This document shows, in pieces, positions 29,724 through 40,161 of a stretch of 64,000 bases of DNA. Below the pieces are notes generated by a model. The model was not told the DNA's origin. It ran no database searches and saw nothing but the letters and a program-made list of their open reading frames with translations. The DNA is from Bartonella phoceensis. GTDB taxonomy: Bacteria > Pseudomonadota > Alphaproteobacteria > Rhizobiales > Rhizobiaceae. The position numbers and the translations under genes were made by a program. Location: positions 1-64,000 of the forward strand of contig NZ_CADEAD010000001.1 in assembly GCF_902825145.1 (NCBI RefSeq). Reading direction: 5' to 3'. Each line of letters begins with the position of its first letter. Position 1 is the stretch's first letter.

Positions 29724-31280
29724 ATGAGCATATCACATCCAGACGCTGTTCTTATTATTGACTTTGGTTCACAAGTTACACAACTTATCGCACGGCGGGT
29801 GCGAGCAATGGGTGTCTATTGTGAAATTGTCCCTTTTCAATCTGCTTTAGAAAGTCTCAAGCGGATAAGACCTAAAGCTGTTATTTTATCAGGTAGTCCT
29901 TATTCAGTTATTGATGATGGTTCGCCGCGTATTCCTATGGAAATTTTTGAAATTGGTGTTCCAGTTCTTGGTATTTGTTATGGTGAACAAGTCATGTGTG
30001 TTCAACTTAATGGAAAAGTTGAAGCGGGACATGAGCGTGAATTTGGGCGCGCTTTTTTAGAGGTGCAAGAAGAGAGTGCATTGTTTGATGGTGTGTGGGA
30101 AAAAGGCTCTCATTATCAAGTATGGATGAGTCACGGTGATCGTGTGACGGCTTTACCAGAAGGTTTTCGCGTCATAGGAACTTCAAAAGGCGCTCCTTAT
30201 GCTGCTATTGCTGATGAAAAAAAGCGTCTTTATGCAGTGCAATTTCATCCTGAAGTTGTTCATACCCCAGATGGTACAAAGCTTTTGCAAAATTTTATTC
30301 ATAAAATCTCTGGTCTTAAAGGCGATTGGTCAATGGCTGCTTATCGTGAGCAGGCAATTGCTACAATACGACAAAAAGTTGGAAAAAGTCGTGTGATTTG
30401 TGGTCTTTCAGGTGGGGTGGATTCATCCGTTGTGGCTGTGCTTCTCCATGAAGCGATAGGAGATCAACTAACATGTATTTTGGTAGATCATGGGTTGATG
30501 CGCAAGAATGAAGCTGAAGAAGTTCTCACGCTCTTTCGTGATCATTATAATATAGAACTTATTCACGTGAATGCTGCCAACATATTTCTCCATGCTCTAG
30601 AAGGTGAGACAGATCCAGAAAAAAAGCGCAAAACAATTGGTCACCTTTTTATTGAAGTTTTTGAAGAAGAAACCAAAAAGATCGGAGGTGCAGAATTTTT
30701 AGCACAGGGTACACTTTATCCAGATGTGATTGAGAGTGTTTCAGCGATTGGTAAATCGGTAACAATTAAAAGCCATCATAATGTAGGGGGGTTACCAGAA
30801 CGGATGAATATGAAACTTATAGAACCGTTGCGTGAACTGTTTAAGGATGAGGTTCGTTCGCTAGGGCGAGAATTAGGATTACCTGAGCAGTTTATTAGGC
30901 GTCATCCTTTTCCAGGTCCTGGTCTTGCAATTCGATGTCCAGGCGCAGTTACACGTGAAAAATTAGAAATTTTACGTGAAGCGGATGCCATCTACCTTGA
31001 TGAAATTCGTAAAGCTGGTCTTTATGATGAGATTTGGCAGGCTTTTGCTGTTCTTCTTCCTGTTCGGACTGTCGGTGTGATGGGTGATGGACGCACTTAT
31101 GAATTTGTTTGTGCTCTTCGTGCGGTCACATCTGTGGATGGAATGACCGCTGACTTTTATCCTTATGATATGGGCTTTTTAAGCAAAACAGCGGCACGTA
31201 TTATTAACGAAGTAAGGGGTATTAATCGTGTTGTTTATGATGTAACCTCAAAACCCCCCAGTACCATTGAGTGGGAATAA
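29724..31280 (+). CDS. guaA: GMP synthase (glutamine-hydrolysing)
   Basis: Amidates XMP to GMP. The N-terminal class-I glutamine amidotransferase has GICYGEQ with the nucleophilic Cys and the His-Glu pair in QFHPEVVHT. The ATP-pyrophosphatase domain has the P-loop SGGVDSS, and the C-terminal dimerisation domain ends [12 protein letters not shown] 29724 ([17 protein letters not shown]) fits the family and gives 518 residues; the frame is open from 29646 but those residues are not family-like, and no strong ribosome binding site is visible at either. Confidence 0.96.
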   Translation: MSISHPDAVLIIDFGSQVTQLIARRVRAMGVYCEIVPFQSALESLKRIRPKAVILSGSPYSVIDDGSPRIPMEIFEIGVPVLGICYGEQVMCVQLNGKVEAGHEREFGRAFLEVQEESALFDGVWEKGSHYQVWMSHGDRVTALPEGFRVIGTSKGAPYAAIADEKKRLYAVQFHPEVVHTPDGTKLLQNFIHKISGLKGDWSMAAYREQAIATIRQKVGKSRVICGLSGGVDSSVVAVLLHEAIGDQLTCILVDHGLMRKNEAEEVLTLFRDHYNIELIHVNAANIFLHALEGETDPEKKRKTIGHLFIEVFEEETKKIGGAEFLAQGTLYPDVIESVSAIGKSVTIKSHHNVGGLPERMNMKLIEPLRELFKDEVRSLGRELGLPEQFIRRHPFPGPGLAIRCPGAVTREKLEILREADAIYLDEIRKAGLYDEIWQAFAVLLPVRTVGVMGDGRTYEFVCALRAVTSVDGMTADFYPYDMGFLSKTAARIINEVRGINRVVYDVTSKPPSTIEWE

Positions 31281-31458
31281 TGAAAATGCAATACAAATCT
31301 TTTAAGAATAGAATATTGTTTAAATTTGGTATTAGAGTACGTAAGTAGGAGAATGCAGTTTCCTAAAAATTATCTTCTATCTATTGTGATTTTTAAAAAT
31401 GATTATTTGATCGTATGTTCGTGAGTATCGTTTAAAATTGAGAAATGTGAAATTTTAT

Positions 31459-32181
31459 ATGTCTGAGAAAAAAATTATTGCACACCGTGGAGGGGCTCAT
31501 CTTTATCCTGAAAATACACTTTCGGCATTTCGTCATGCAATTGGGTTAGGAGTTGATGAGGTTGAATGCGATGTTCATTTGCTAAAAAGTGGTGAAGTGG
31601 TTGTGTTTCATGATTTTCATTTAGAACAATTGGTTGGGAAAACAGGATATATTCACGATATTGATAATGAGACACGCAAACAACTCTGCGTAAAAGGAAG
31701 CACTGAACCTCCTCCTTTATTAGAAGAACTGCTCGATCTTTTAGCACCAACTAACATTGCATTGCACCTTGAGATTAAAACATGTGGTGAAATTGAGCGT
31801 GAAACGCTTTTATCTCAGAAAGCGCTTGCATTGATAAAAGGCCGAAATTTAGCAGAGCGGGTTTCTGCAATTAGTTTTGATCCTACAAGCCTTCGTCCCT
31901 TTATTGAAGCAGGAATAACATCTGGCCCATGTATTGATAGCTTTGAAGGTAATCTGTACCATCATTTTTCTGAGTGGAAACAATTGGGATATTCTGATCT
32001 GAGTTTATATGGTTCCATTGTTTCACGGGATTTTATCGAAGCTGCACTTGATGCTGGTTTTACGGTAGGGGTATGGACAATCAACGGGAGAGCTCGGTTA
32101 TCGCATTGGCTTGATATGCCTGTACATTATATCACAACAGATCAACCTGATCTCGCTTTACAATTGCGTGCACAAAGATAA
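31459..32181 (+). CDS. ugpQ: Glycerophosphodiester phosphodiesterase (UgpQ type)
   Basis: Hydrolyses glycerophosphodiesters such as glycerophosphocholine to glycerol-3-phosphate and alcohol. GDPD motifs are visible: HRGGAHLYPENTLSAF, EVECDVHLLKSGEVVVFHD, LHLEIK and the C-terminal VGVWTINGRA. There is no signal peptide, so the enzyme is cytoplasmic, as UgpQ is. ATG 31459 is used; a TTG at 31438 is in frame. The gene ends facing the ugpBAEC transporter, which imports glycerol-3-phosphate and glycerophosphodiesters, so the two loci form one salvage route. Confidence 0.9.
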   Translation: MSEKKIIAHRGGAHLYPENTLSAFRHAIGLGVDEVECDVHLLKSGEVVVFHDFHLEQLVGKTGYIHDIDNETRKQLCVKGSTEPPPLLEELLDLLAPTNIALHLEIKTCGEIERETLLSQKALALIKGRNLAERVSAISFDPTSLRPFIEAGITSGPCIDSFEGNLYHHFSEWKQLGYSDLSLYGSIVSRDFIEAALDAGFTVGVWTINGRARLSHWLDMPVHYITTDQPDLALQLRAQR

Positions 32182-32296
32182 AAAAGCATAGATCTATAAT
32201 ACAAAAAGGCTATATTATTTAAAAAATGAGATTAATAAGAAAAATGTAGCAAATATTTATTGAAGCCTGCTTATAAGGTTGAACTTTCTACTTTAT

Positions 32297-33349
32297 TTAC
32301 TTATTGCATATACGTTTTCCAGTGGTCTTATTAAAGGTATGAAAATTTTGATAAGCGACAGTGAAGTTAAGTTTTTTGCCATAGTCGTGTGTCAAACGCT
32401 CTTTTATTTCAATGGTAAAGATATTTTCATTCCAACGTGTTACAACATGGCTTCCTGTCCCTACCGGTTTGATAAGCTCAATTTTTGTGTGAAAGACAGG
32501 TCCTTGATCTGGATATTCTCCTAATAAAATGATTTCTGGTCTGAATGCTAAAAGATCAGTTTCTTTACTATAAGATAATGAATGTCCTAAATATTGTTCT
32601 AGAATTTGGCGATCGAGAAAGTTCATAGGAGGGGAACCAATAAAATCAGCAACAAATGTTGTTGCAGGATAATCGTAAATTTCCATTGGTGTTCCAATTT
32701 GCTCGATAGCTCCTTTATTCATGACAACGATTCTATCAGCGAGTGTCATTGCTTCTAGTTGATCATGGGTAACATAGAGGCTTGTTGTCCCTAATGAACG
32801 CTGGAGTGTTTTAATCTCAATACACATTTGCGCTCGCAATTTTGCATCAAGATTGGAGAGCGGTTCATCAAAAAGAAAGACACGTGGTTGACGAACAATC
32901 ACGCGTCCCATTGCAACACGTTGGCGTTGTCCTCCTGATAGTTGTCGTGGTTTACGATCCAGAAATGACTCTATTTGCAAAAGTTTTGCGGCGTGTGTAA
33001 TACGTCTATTTATCTCATCTTTAGGGGTTTTACGATTTTTAAGACCATATTCTAAATTTCCACGAACTGTCATATGGGGATAGAGTGCGTAATTTTGAAA
33101 AACCATAGCGATATCACGATCCGCTGGTTCACGATTATTGATATACTCATTATCGATATAGAGTTCTCCAGCGGTGACTTGTTCAAGCCCTGCAATAATG
33201 CGCAAGAGCGTTGATTTTCCACATCCTGAAGGACCAACAAGGACAAGAAGTTCCCTATCGGCAACCGTCAAATTTAAATCATCAATGACCGGAATGCCGT
33301 TGTCATACTGTTTTTTTATATTTGATAACTGAATTATGGCCACAGTCAT
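32297..33349 (-). CDS. ugpC: sn-Glycerol-3-phosphate ABC transporter, ATP-binding subunit
   Basis: ATPase of the UgpBAEC importer. Walker [10 protein letters not shown] (about 40-48), Q-loop, signature [13 protein letters not shown] and Walker [14 protein letters not shown] are intact. The C-terminal TOBE-type region (about 240-350) is typical of the MalK/UgpC group. The start overlaps the ugpE stop by four bases. It is the last gene of the operon in transcription order B-A-E-C. Confidence 0.93.
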   Translation of the reverse strand: MTVAIIQLSNIKKQYDNGIPVIDDLNLTVADRELLVLVGPSGCGKSTLLRIIAGLEQVTAGELYIDNEYINNREPADRDIAMVFQNYALYPHMTVRGNLEYGLKNRKTPKDEINRRITHAAKLLQIESFLDRKPRQLSGGQRQRVAMGRVIVRQPRVFLFDEPLSNLDAKLRAQMCIEIKTLQRSLGTTSLYVTHDQLEAMTLADRIVVMNKGAIEQIGTPMEIYDYPATTFVADFIGSPPMNFLDRQILEQYLGHSLSYSKETDLLAFRPEIILLGEYPDQGPVFHTKIELIKPVGTGSHVVTRWNENIFTIEIKERLTHDYGKKLNFTVAYQNFHTFNKTTGKRICNK

Positions 33350-34197
33350 TTCTCCGTTTCAATAAGGCCTTTGATAAAAAGTCGCTGCATGCAAATGACG
33401 ATAAGAACGGGCGGTACCATGGCAACGACCGATACTGCCATAAGTATATTCCATTGAGGATTGTGTTGAACTGATTCAACAATAAGCTGTTTTAGAATAA
33501 TAAGAATCGTTTGATGATTTTGATCAGTTGTAGCTATAAGAGGCCAGAGATACTGTATCCACCCATAAATGAACATAATAATAAACAAAGCGGCGATATT
33601 GCTTTTGCTGAGCGGGAGAAGAATATCTTTAAAAAATCTAAATGGTCCTGCACCATCAACACGAGCAGCTTCTAAGAGTTCATCAGGAACAGTTAAAAAA
33701 AACTGACGAAATAAAAATGTAGCAGTTGCAGATGCAATAAGTGGAATAATCATTCCACCGTAGGTGTTTATCATACCCAACTGTGCGACGATTGCATATG
33801 TTGGAATAATACGAACTTCGACAGGAAGCATCAGTGTGATAAAGATGAGAGCAAAAGTAGTTTTTCGGAAAGGAAAACGCATGTAAACAATTGCATAAGC
33901 GGAAAAGAGCGAAATAATAATTTTTCCAATACTAATACCAAATGCCATAATAAGCGAATTCATTAAAAGTGGCCAAAGACTGGGTAGTCCGAGTTGTACA
34001 AGGCCATCACCAAAGATTGTTTTATAGTTTTCTAGAGTATGATCTCCTGGTAAAAGAGGAAGTGTTCCTGAACTAAATGCTGCTGAACTATGGGTTGATG
34101 CAATGATAGCAACGTAAACCGGAAAGCAAATAATGATAATACCAACAATAAGAATAAGGTGGGTTAGAGATTTCAGAATAGGGCGATTTTCAACCAT
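33346..34197 (-). CDS. ugpE: sn-Glycerol-3-phosphate ABC transporter, permease UgpE
   Basis: Inner-membrane permease of about six helices, 283 residues. The cytoplasmic EAA loop [23 protein letters not shown] contacts the ATPase. The first helix lies at about residues 13-35. Sequence order and neighbours (UgpA upstream, UgpC downstream) fix the assignment. It starts 10 bases after the ugpA stop. Confidence 0.92.
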   Translation of the reverse strand: MVENRPILKSLTHLILIVGIIIICFPVYVAIIASTHSSAAFSSGTLPLLPGDHTLENYKTIFGDGLVQLGLPSLWPLLMNSLIMAFGISIGKIIISLFSAYAIVYMRFPFRKTTFALIFITLMLPVEVRIIPTYAIVAQLGMINTYGGMIIPLIASATATFLFRQFFLTVPDELLEAARVDGAGPFRFFKDILLPLSKSNIAALFIIMFIYGWIQYLWPLIATTDQNHQTILIILKQLIVESVQHNPQWNILMAVSVVAMVPPVLIVICMQRLFIKGLIETEK

Positions 34198-34207
34198 AAT
34201 TCACTTC

Positions 34208-35092
34208 CTAATATTGTACGCGACGTTCAATCCAGCGGAACTGGATAAATGTTAGGACAATAACCATCAACATTAATATTGTTGATTGTGCTGCTGATGC
34301 ACCGATTATTTGATTTTTAAAACCATCATCGTATACTTTGTAGACGAGAGTATTTGTTGCACGTGCAGGACCTCCAGAGGTTATATTATCGATAATACCA
34401 AATGTATCAAACATGACATAATGGATGTTGACTATAAGAAGAAAAAAAGTAGTTGGCGAAATTTGCGGAAAAACTACGGTCCAAAATCGTTTAAAAGGGC
34501 TGGCACCGTCAATTGCTGCTGCCTCTATTTGGGAACGTGGAACAGACTGGAGACTCGCAAGAAAAAAGAGAAAATTATAGGAGATCTGTTTCCAGCTAGC
34601 TGCAATCACAATAAGGATCATTGCTTGAGTACCATTAATACGATAATTCCATATAATACCTATCTTTTCTAAAAGAGCAGGGATAATTCCGATGGTTGGA
34701 TGAAAGATAAACAACCATAATATACCCGCCAATACTGGAGCCACAGCATAAGGCCAGAGCAAAAGTGTTGTGTAGAACTTTTTTGCCTGGATAACACGAT
34801 CAACACAGACCGCTAAAAGAAGTGCTATCGTCATCGAAACGACAGTAACCGAAATGGAAAATATTGCGGTTGTAAGAAGTGATTTCAGATAAGCAAGATC
34901 AGAAAAAATAGTCACATAATTTTCAAATCCAATAAAAGTTGTCGTAAATCCAAAAGGATCTTCACGCTCGAAAGACGATTTTATTGCTTGGGCAGCAGGC
35001 CAAAAGAAAAATAAAAAAGTCACAATGAGCTGAGGTAAAAGCAGCCAGTAAGCGAGTAGAATATTTTTGAAATATGCGTGTTTTTCTTGCAT
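34208..35092 (-). CDS. ugpA: sn-Glycerol-3-phosphate ABC transporter, permease UgpA
   Basis: Partner permease of UgpE, 294 residues with about six helices. The EAA loop reads EAAAIDGASPFKRFWTVVFPQIS. The N-terminal hydrophobic helix (about 15-36) and the following segment SFEREDPFGFTTTFIGFENY match UgpA proteins. It lies between ugpB and ugpE in the operon, with about 107 bases after ugpB. Confidence 0.92.
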   Translation of the reverse strand: MQEKHAYFKNILLAYWLLLPQLIVTFLFFFWPAAQAIKSSFEREDPFGFTTTFIGFENYVTIFSDLAYLKSLLTTAIFSISVTVVSMTIALLLAVCVDRVIQAKKFYTTLLLWPYAVAPVLAGILWLFIFHPTIGIIPALLEKIGIIWNYRINGTQAMILIVIAASWKQISYNFLFFLASLQSVPRSQIEAAAIDGASPFKRFWTVVFPQISPTTFFLLIVNIHYVMFDTFGIIDNITSGGPARATNTLVYKVYDDGFKNQIIGASAAQSTILMLMVIVLTFIQFRWIERRVQY

Positions 35093-35199
35093 CCGTAGGG
35101 TTCTTTAAATACAGAGACTTTAAAAAGGCGAAAAAAAAAGAAATAAAAAGTCTTAACTATTTGGTTAAACTTTTTATATTCAATAATCATAAAGAAACC

Positions 35200-36525
35200 T
35201 TAATGATTGGCTTTTTCAAATTCACGTAAGAGCTTATTACCACGTTCGACAGTTTCGTCTAATCCATCTTTTGGTGTTTTTGAACCACTAAGGACAGCTT
35301 CTAATTCTTGATCAAGAATAGAACGAATTTGCGGCAAATTACCAAATCTTATACCCTTTGAGTTAACGGTTGGTGGATTGAGAGTGATTTGTTTAATGGC
35401 AATATCTGCACCAACATTTTTATCGTAGTAATGCTGTTGTTTACTCAATTCGTAAGCAGCCTTTGTTGTTGGAAGGTAACCCGTTATCTGATGCCACTTA
35501 GCTTGGTTATCTGCTCTTGAGAGGTATTTAAGGAAAGCAGCTGCACCTGCATATTCTTCAGGGGTATGACCTTTCAAAACCCAAATGGAAGCACCTCCAA
35601 TGATTGAGTTTTGTGGTGCACCTTCCACATCATCATAATAAGGCAGCATACCAAATCCAACCTCAAATTGCGCTTCAGAAAGGATTCCTGCACGAGATCC
35701 TGAAGACTGCATAAAGATTGCGCAATTTTGTGTCATAAACATTGGTGTTGCATCTAAAGCTCCTGCTGGACCTCCGTAGCGAAAAATACCTTGATCAGAC
35801 CATTTTTTAAGATCGGTCCACATACGTACTTGTAAAGGACCATTAAAGACAAGTTTTGAATCAAGTCCACTAAAACCATTTTCTTTCGTTCCAAAAGGAA
35901 CATTGTGCAATGCTGAAAAATTTTCTATGCCAATCCATTGAGATGCATAAGACATTGTAAAGCCACAACTCGCTGCTTTAGTCTCAAGGATTTTTTTGGA
36001 GAAATTTTCTATATCTCGCCATGTTTTAGGAGGCTGTTCCGGATCAAGTCCTGCTTTTTTAAAGATATCTTTATTATAATAAAGGATTGGTGTTGAAGCA
36101 TTGAATGGCATAGCCAGCATTCGTCCCTTAACATCAGAATAATAGCCACTGATAGCAGGCAAGTAATCAGTAGGATCAAATTCTTGTTTTGTATCAGCCA
36201 TAAGTTGATAAATGGGATACACAGCGCCTTTTGCAGCCATCAGGGTTCCAGTGCCAATTTCATAGATTTGGGTGAGAACTGGTTGTTGTCTTCCGCGAAA
36301 TGCTGAAATAAGGGAAACCATGCCTTCTTCATATTCACCGCGAAATGAAGGAATAACTTTGTACTCAGATTGACTAGCGTTAAAATCGTTAATGAGATTT
36401 TCAGTTTGTTTTCCCAGCTCGCCGCTCATAGAATGCCAGAAACTAATCTTTGTTTGCGCAAAACTTGTTGTTGTCATGCTGATCGCAACTGCAAATGCTG
36501 CGATGGAGAGATAAAGACATTTCAT
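35200..36525 (-). CDS. ugpB: sn-Glycerol-3-phosphate ABC transporter, periplasmic binding protein
   Basis: Periplasmic binding protein that captures glycerol-3-phosphate and glycerophosphodiesters. Signal peptide about residues 1-23 (MKCLYLSIAAFAVAIS..., cleaved after FA). The mature part begins QTKISFWHSMSGELG, as in UgpB, and keeps GGASIWVLKGHTPEEYAGAAAFLKYL. ATG 36525 follows AAGGGGGAACT, a good ribosome binding site; upstream codons in the same frame are not a signal sequence. First gene of the operon, with a PHO-box-like site upstream. Confidence 0.94.
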   Translation of the reverse strand: MKCLYLSIAAFAVAISMTTTSFAQTKISFWHSMSGELGKQTENLINDFNASQSEYKVIPSFRGEYEEGMVSLISAFRGRQQPVLTQIYEIGTGTLMAAKGAVYPIYQLMADTKQEFDPTDYLPAISGYYSDVKGRMLAMPFNASTPILYYNKDIFKKAGLDPEQPPKTWRDIENFSKKILETKAASCGFTMSYASQWIGIENFSALHNVPFGTKENGFSGLDSKLVFNGPLQVRMWTDLKKWSDQGIFRYGGPAGALDATPMFMTQNCAIFMQSSGSRAGILSEAQFEVGFGMLPYYDDVEGAPQNSIIGGASIWVLKGHTPEEYAGAAAFLKYLSRADNQAKWHQITGYLPTTKAAYELSKQQHYYDKNVGADIAIKQITLNPPTVNSKGIRFGNLPQIRSILDQELEAVLSGSKTPKDGLDETVERGNKLLREFEKANH

Positions 36526-36568
36526 AGTTCCCCCTTTCTGAAGTGGTGCAATACAGGTTTCTCCTAGA

Positions 36569-36601
36569 TTTATAGTATTACGCATGAGCATGCCATGACA
36601 G
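36569..36601 (-). promoter_or_regulatory. PHO-box-like operator and -10 of the ugp operon
   Basis: On the minus strand CTGTCAT-GGCA-TGCTCAT (36601-36584) matches 11 of 14 fixed positions of the PhoB box CTGTCAT-N4-CTGTCAT. TATAAA (36574-36569) lies 9 bases further on as a -10, with the box in the usual -35 place. The site is about 60 bases before the ugpB start. The ugp operon is a classical PhoB target. Confidence 0.55.
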
Positions 36602-37562
36602 TTTTATTTCAGAAATATATTGGCTCATTTAAACAGGAACCACCAAAAGGTCAAACAAATTTGTTTAAGTTCATCAGTTTTTCCTTTGTGAAAACGACCA
36701 TGTGTTAATAGGATATTACCATGCAAACATCTGATAGAAAATTGAAACAGTTCAAATGAGCAAGGCAGGCAGAAAGTTTAAAGGTACAAATAATAAAAAT
36801 TGTTCAGTTATGGCTATTGCTGTACTCGAATTTATTTTTTCAAGAGATTTTTTAGTTTTGTGGTATTTTTCCTATAATGTGGGAACGATAGTTTTGAGGA
36901 AATTGTTTGCATTCTCATAATGAGAATGTTTAAGAGAGCGGATTTTTTCATTTATTGCGAAGCTCTTGTCCTCTCAAACTTTCTCGTCCACTTACCAAAA
37001 TCATGCTTTAGATTCGTGTTTTAAAAGCTGCCTAACAAACCTTGGTCTTAAGTTTCAGGAGATTACTTCGGGTTGTCTAACGATGTTCTCTATCTATAAC
37101 AAACAATGCTTTTTTAGCATTCTTTGACAGTTCTAAAACTATGATTTATGAGATGTTTCTCTTGGCATCAAAATCAAAATAGAAAAATTATCAAGTGGAT
37201 GATGTTAATTTATAGGTAAAAAACAATTTTAAAATAAAACATAGAATTGTGCTTGCAGAAATTTTGCATAAACGGGCTCTTTTCAGGAGTAACCAAATGC
37301 GCATTTAGAAAATTTCAAAAACGATAAAGTAAGTTTAAGCATCAATGGTATTTTTGTTTGTCAGATATTTCTTTAAGCTTAAAATAGTATTTTAGAAATG
37401 ATGAAAAAACGTCTTATAACTTGACTATGAATTCTGTTAATTTGTGTCTCATAATTTATCTGAGAATTTTAGGAATCCTTAAAAGAATAGAACAAATCAT
37501 TTTAGTAATGCTGATTATGATTTTATTATTTTTTTATTATCCCTTTATATAATAGATACATC
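36602..37562. other. Long gene-free spacer between ugpB and znuA
   Basis: About 960 AT-rich bases. A 54-codon frame (36756-36920, plus) has no ribosome binding site and ends inside the palindrome described separately; I do not accept it as a gene. A weak hairpin AATGCT-TTTT-AGCATT occurs near 37110. Nothing resembles a tRNA or a mobile element. It may hold a decayed gene. Confidence 0.45.
36910..36928. repeat. Perfect 9-1-9 palindrome in the ugpB-znuA spacer
   Basis: CATTCTCAT-A-ATGAGAATG is a perfect dyad around one base. Its length and ATGAGAAT half-site look like a binding site for a dimeric regulator of the Fur type, but no clear gene start is next to it. Confidence 0.55.
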
Positions 37563-38492
37563 TTAGTGTTTTATTATCGCATTGATAATAGTGTTAACAT
37601 TATGTTCCATCATATCGAGATAAGTTGTAGCAGGACCATTTTCGTTTGATAACGCATCAGAATAAAGTGTTCCACCGATTTTTAAACCTGTTTCTTTTGA
37701 AATCTGTTTTATGAGGCGGGGATTAGAAATATTTTCAACAAATAAGGCGGTTGCCTTATTGGTTTTAATTTGTTTGATAAGTTTGGCTACATCAGCTGCA
37801 GTCGCTTCAGATTCCGTTGAAGCACTTTGGGGTGCAAGTATGGTAAAACCATATTCTTGAGCAAAATAGCCAAAGGCATCGTGAGATGTGATAATAATAC
37901 GCTTATCTTTTGGAATCGTTGCAATCTTTATTTTAAGTTTTTCTTGTGCTGCTTTAAGCTTTTGGAGATAGGATGCAGCATTTTCGTTGTAACTTACGCA
38001 GGATTGGTGATCAATTTTACAGAAAGCCGTTGCGATATTTTTGATATAAGTTTCAACATTAGGGATGGTTTGCCAAGCATGTGGATCAATATCAATGTGG
38101 TGGCGGTGATGTTGTTGGATACTATGTTCTTGATTTTTAATTTCGAGAACGGGAATATTGGCACTCACTTCGACAAGAAGCGCTTTTGTACCGCTTGCTG
38201 TGATGAGACGGTCCATGAAACCTTCTAAATGTAATCCATTGATGAAAATAATATGCGCATCTCTAAGAGCTTGGGCATCACGAGGGGTAGGTTCATACGT
38301 GTGGGTATTCGCATTAGGGCCAACCAAACTAGTCATAGAAATATGGTCACCTCCTACGTTTTTTACTAAATCTGCAAGAATAGAAAAGCTCGCAATAACC
38401 TGAATCTTATTATATGCAGAAGCAGAAGCTGTAAAAAGGACAAGCAATAGAAGCGTTCCAAGCAGAAAACATTGTTGAATGAGTTTAAACAC
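37563..38492 (-). CDS. znuA: Zinc-type ABC transporter substrate-binding protein (ZnuA-like)
   Basis: Periplasmic metal-binding protein of cluster A-I. Signal peptide to about residue 27 (cleaved after ASA); conserved IQVIASFSILADLVKNVGGDHI, then NGLHLEGFMDRL, ITSHDAFGYFAQEYGF and a segment ending in SNPRLIKQI. The loop HSIQQHHRHHIDIDPHAW is His-rich, which favours zinc over manganese. The start is GTG 38492, with AAGGAAATAAC just before it; the longer frame from 38549 would overlap the permease gene. It is the last gene in the operon ATPase-permease-binding protein. Confidence 0.88.
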   Translation of the reverse strand: MFKLIQQCFLLGTLLLLVLFTASASAYNKIQVIASFSILADLVKNVGGDHISMTSLVGPNANTHTYEPTPRDAQALRDAHIIFINGLHLEGFMDRLITASGTKALLVEVSANIPVLEIKNQEHSIQQHHRHHIDIDPHAWQTIPNVETYIKNIATAFCKIDHQSCVSYNENAASYLQKLKAAQEKLKIKIATIPKDKRIIITSHDAFGYFAQEYGFTILAPQSASTESEATAADVAKLIKQIKTNKATALFVENISNPRLIKQISKETGLKIGGTLYSDALSNENGPATTYLDMMEHNVNTIINAIIKH

Positions 38493-38493
38493 G

Positions 38494-39375
38494 TTATTTC
38501 CTTGAGGTGGGGAGAGATGTATAAAAGAGATGAGGAAGCCATACCACAATAAAGCCGCGTGGACTTATGAAGCAGGAAAAAAGATAAATAGATCCTGCAG
38601 CCATGATGATAGCAGGCCCGGAAGGAAGAGACAGATGAAAAGAAAGCAATAGACCGCATATGCTAGCAACGATTCCTAAAAGGGTGGAAAGTATGCAGAT
38701 AGGACCAAGACGCGAAAGCCAAAAACGGGCTGTAATAGCTGGGATCATCATAATACCGACAGAAAGTAATGTTCCCAGTGATTGAAAACCACCAACCAGA
38801 TTCAACACCACAAGTCCAAGTAATAATACATGAACATATTTACTCAATGGAGAGAGTGATTTAAAAAAAAGGGGATCAAAGCTTTCTACTACGAATGCAC
38901 GCCAAAAAATACGGAGGCTACATACTGTGATCAACATTATAGTAGTGATCATTAGAAGAGCTTGTGTATCAAGTGCAAGTACTGAACCGAATAAAAGATG
39001 AAGCAGATCAATCGTAGAATTTTTAAGTGAAACAATAATGACACCTGCTGCGAGTGCAATTAGATAAAAGACTGTCATGGACGCGTCCTCTTTCTGAAAG
39101 CTATTTCGTGAAATCACGACGGTTGCTAAAGCAACAATGACGCCAGCTAAGATGCCGCCGAGCGTCATGGATAGTAGCGAAAATCCACAAAAAAGAAAAG
39201 CAGCTGCAACACCGGGAAGAATAGCGTGGGATATGGCATCTCCTGTTAAACTCATTCCGCGCAGCATCAAAAATACACCAACAGGACAAGCGCTAATAGA
39301 CAGAAGGATTGAACCGATAAGGGCGCTTTGCATAAAGTGGAAATCAATGAAGGGGGCAAGAAAAAATGCATACAC
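38494..39375 (-). CDS. znuB: Metal ABC transporter permease (ZnuB-like)
   Basis: Membrane subunit of about 293 residues with eight or so hydrophobic helices. The cluster 9/ABC-3 signature LMLRGMSLTGDAISHAILPGVA is near residue 37, and GFQSLGTLLSVGIMMIPAITARFW lies in the C-terminal half. It ends one base before the GTG of znuA and starts three bases after the ATPase stop, so all three are one transcript. Confidence 0.9.
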   Translation of the reverse strand: MYAFFLAPFIDFHFMQSALIGSILLSISACPVGVFLMLRGMSLTGDAISHAILPGVAAAFLFCGFSLLSMTLGGILAGVIVALATVVISRNSFQKEDASMTVFYLIALAAGVIIVSLKNSTIDLLHLLFGSVLALDTQALLMITTIMLITVCSLRIFWRAFVVESFDPLFFKSLSPLSKYVHVLLLGLVVLNLVGGFQSLGTLLSVGIMMIPAITARFWLSRLGPICILSTLLGIVASICGLLLSFHLSLPSGPAIIMAAGSIYLFSCFISPRGFIVVWLPHLFYTSLPTSRK

Positions 39376-39378
39376 GTA

Positions 39379-40131
39379 TTATAACCTAATAGAGTAAGAA
39401 TCACTGAGGGGAAAATGTTGTTTGAGTGCGCTGATACACAATGAATTGGATGCAAAAGATAGCATAACGTGATCAATAGTGCCGCGGAAAAACTGTTTTG
39501 TTTCTCCATAAAAGGCATTTTTTTCATTAATGTGAATCATTTGAGGAAAATATTTTTGCACAATGAGTGGATCATGGAGTGCTGTAAGAACTGTTCGTCC
39601 TTGTTTTTGCCAGTGTGTGATCAACGCAAGAAGGTCTTTTTGGGTATTACGATCTACACCATTGAAAGGTTCATCAAGTAAGATAATATCGGCATCTTGT
39701 ACAATAATACGTGCAAAGAGGGCGCGTTGCAACTGGCCCTTAGAGAGCGTATCAAGTGAACGTCTAGCGAGTGCCGTAAGCCCAACCGCTTCAAGTGCAT
39801 TCTGAATTTTAGAGTCATAAGAGCGCTGGTTTTTCCATAATCCGCAAAAAGACCACAGCCCCGTTTTTATCAGCGCTTTTACATCAATTGGAAATGTTTG
39901 ATCTATATCACACTGTTGGGCAAGATAGGCAATCCGACTTTTCTTCGGTTTTGTGATTTTACCTTTGAGAGGTTTAATCAATCCCGCAAGTGCTTTTAGC
40001 AGTGTAGATTTCCCAGCACCATTATCACCTATTATTGCTACCAATGAGCCAGCGTTTAATTTTGCTGAAAAGCTCTCTATTGCTATTCTATTTACATATC
40101 CTAATGTTGCACTTTCGAAATGCAGACCCAT
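39379..40131 (-). CDS. znuC: Metal ABC transporter ATP-binding protein (ZnuC-like)
   Basis: ATPase of the zinc importer, 250 residues. Walker A GDNGAGKST (about 36-44), signature LSKGQLQRALFAR (Lys in place of the second Gly, as in many ZnuC proteins) and Walker B IILLDEPFNGVDRNT. First gene of the operon; the inverted Zur-like boxes lie 35-75 bases upstream of its start. Substrate inferred from the His-rich binding protein and those boxes. Confidence 0.88.
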   Translation of the reverse strand: MGLHFESATLGYVNRIAIESFSAKLNAGSLVAIIGDNGAGKSTLLKALAGLIKPLKGKITKPKKSRIAYLAQQCDIDQTFPIDVKALIKTGLWSFCGLWKNQRSYDSKIQNALEAVGLTALARRSLDTLSKGQLQRALFARIIVQDADIILLDEPFNGVDRNTQKDLLALITHWQKQGRTVLTALHDPLIVQKYFPQMIHINEKNAFYGETKQFFRGTIDHVMLSFASNSLCISALKQHFPLSDSYSIRL

Positions 40132-40161
40132 AATTATACCACCTTTTATTTATCTTGAACA

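Noticed and set aside
31281-31349. 22-codon frame starting at the guaA stop
   Set aside because: No ribosome binding site and no family-like residues.
36756-36920. 54-codon plus-strand frame in the ugpB-znuA spacer
   Set aside because: No ribosome binding site, low-complexity hydrophobic tail, and the stop lies within an operator-like palindrome; likely chance.
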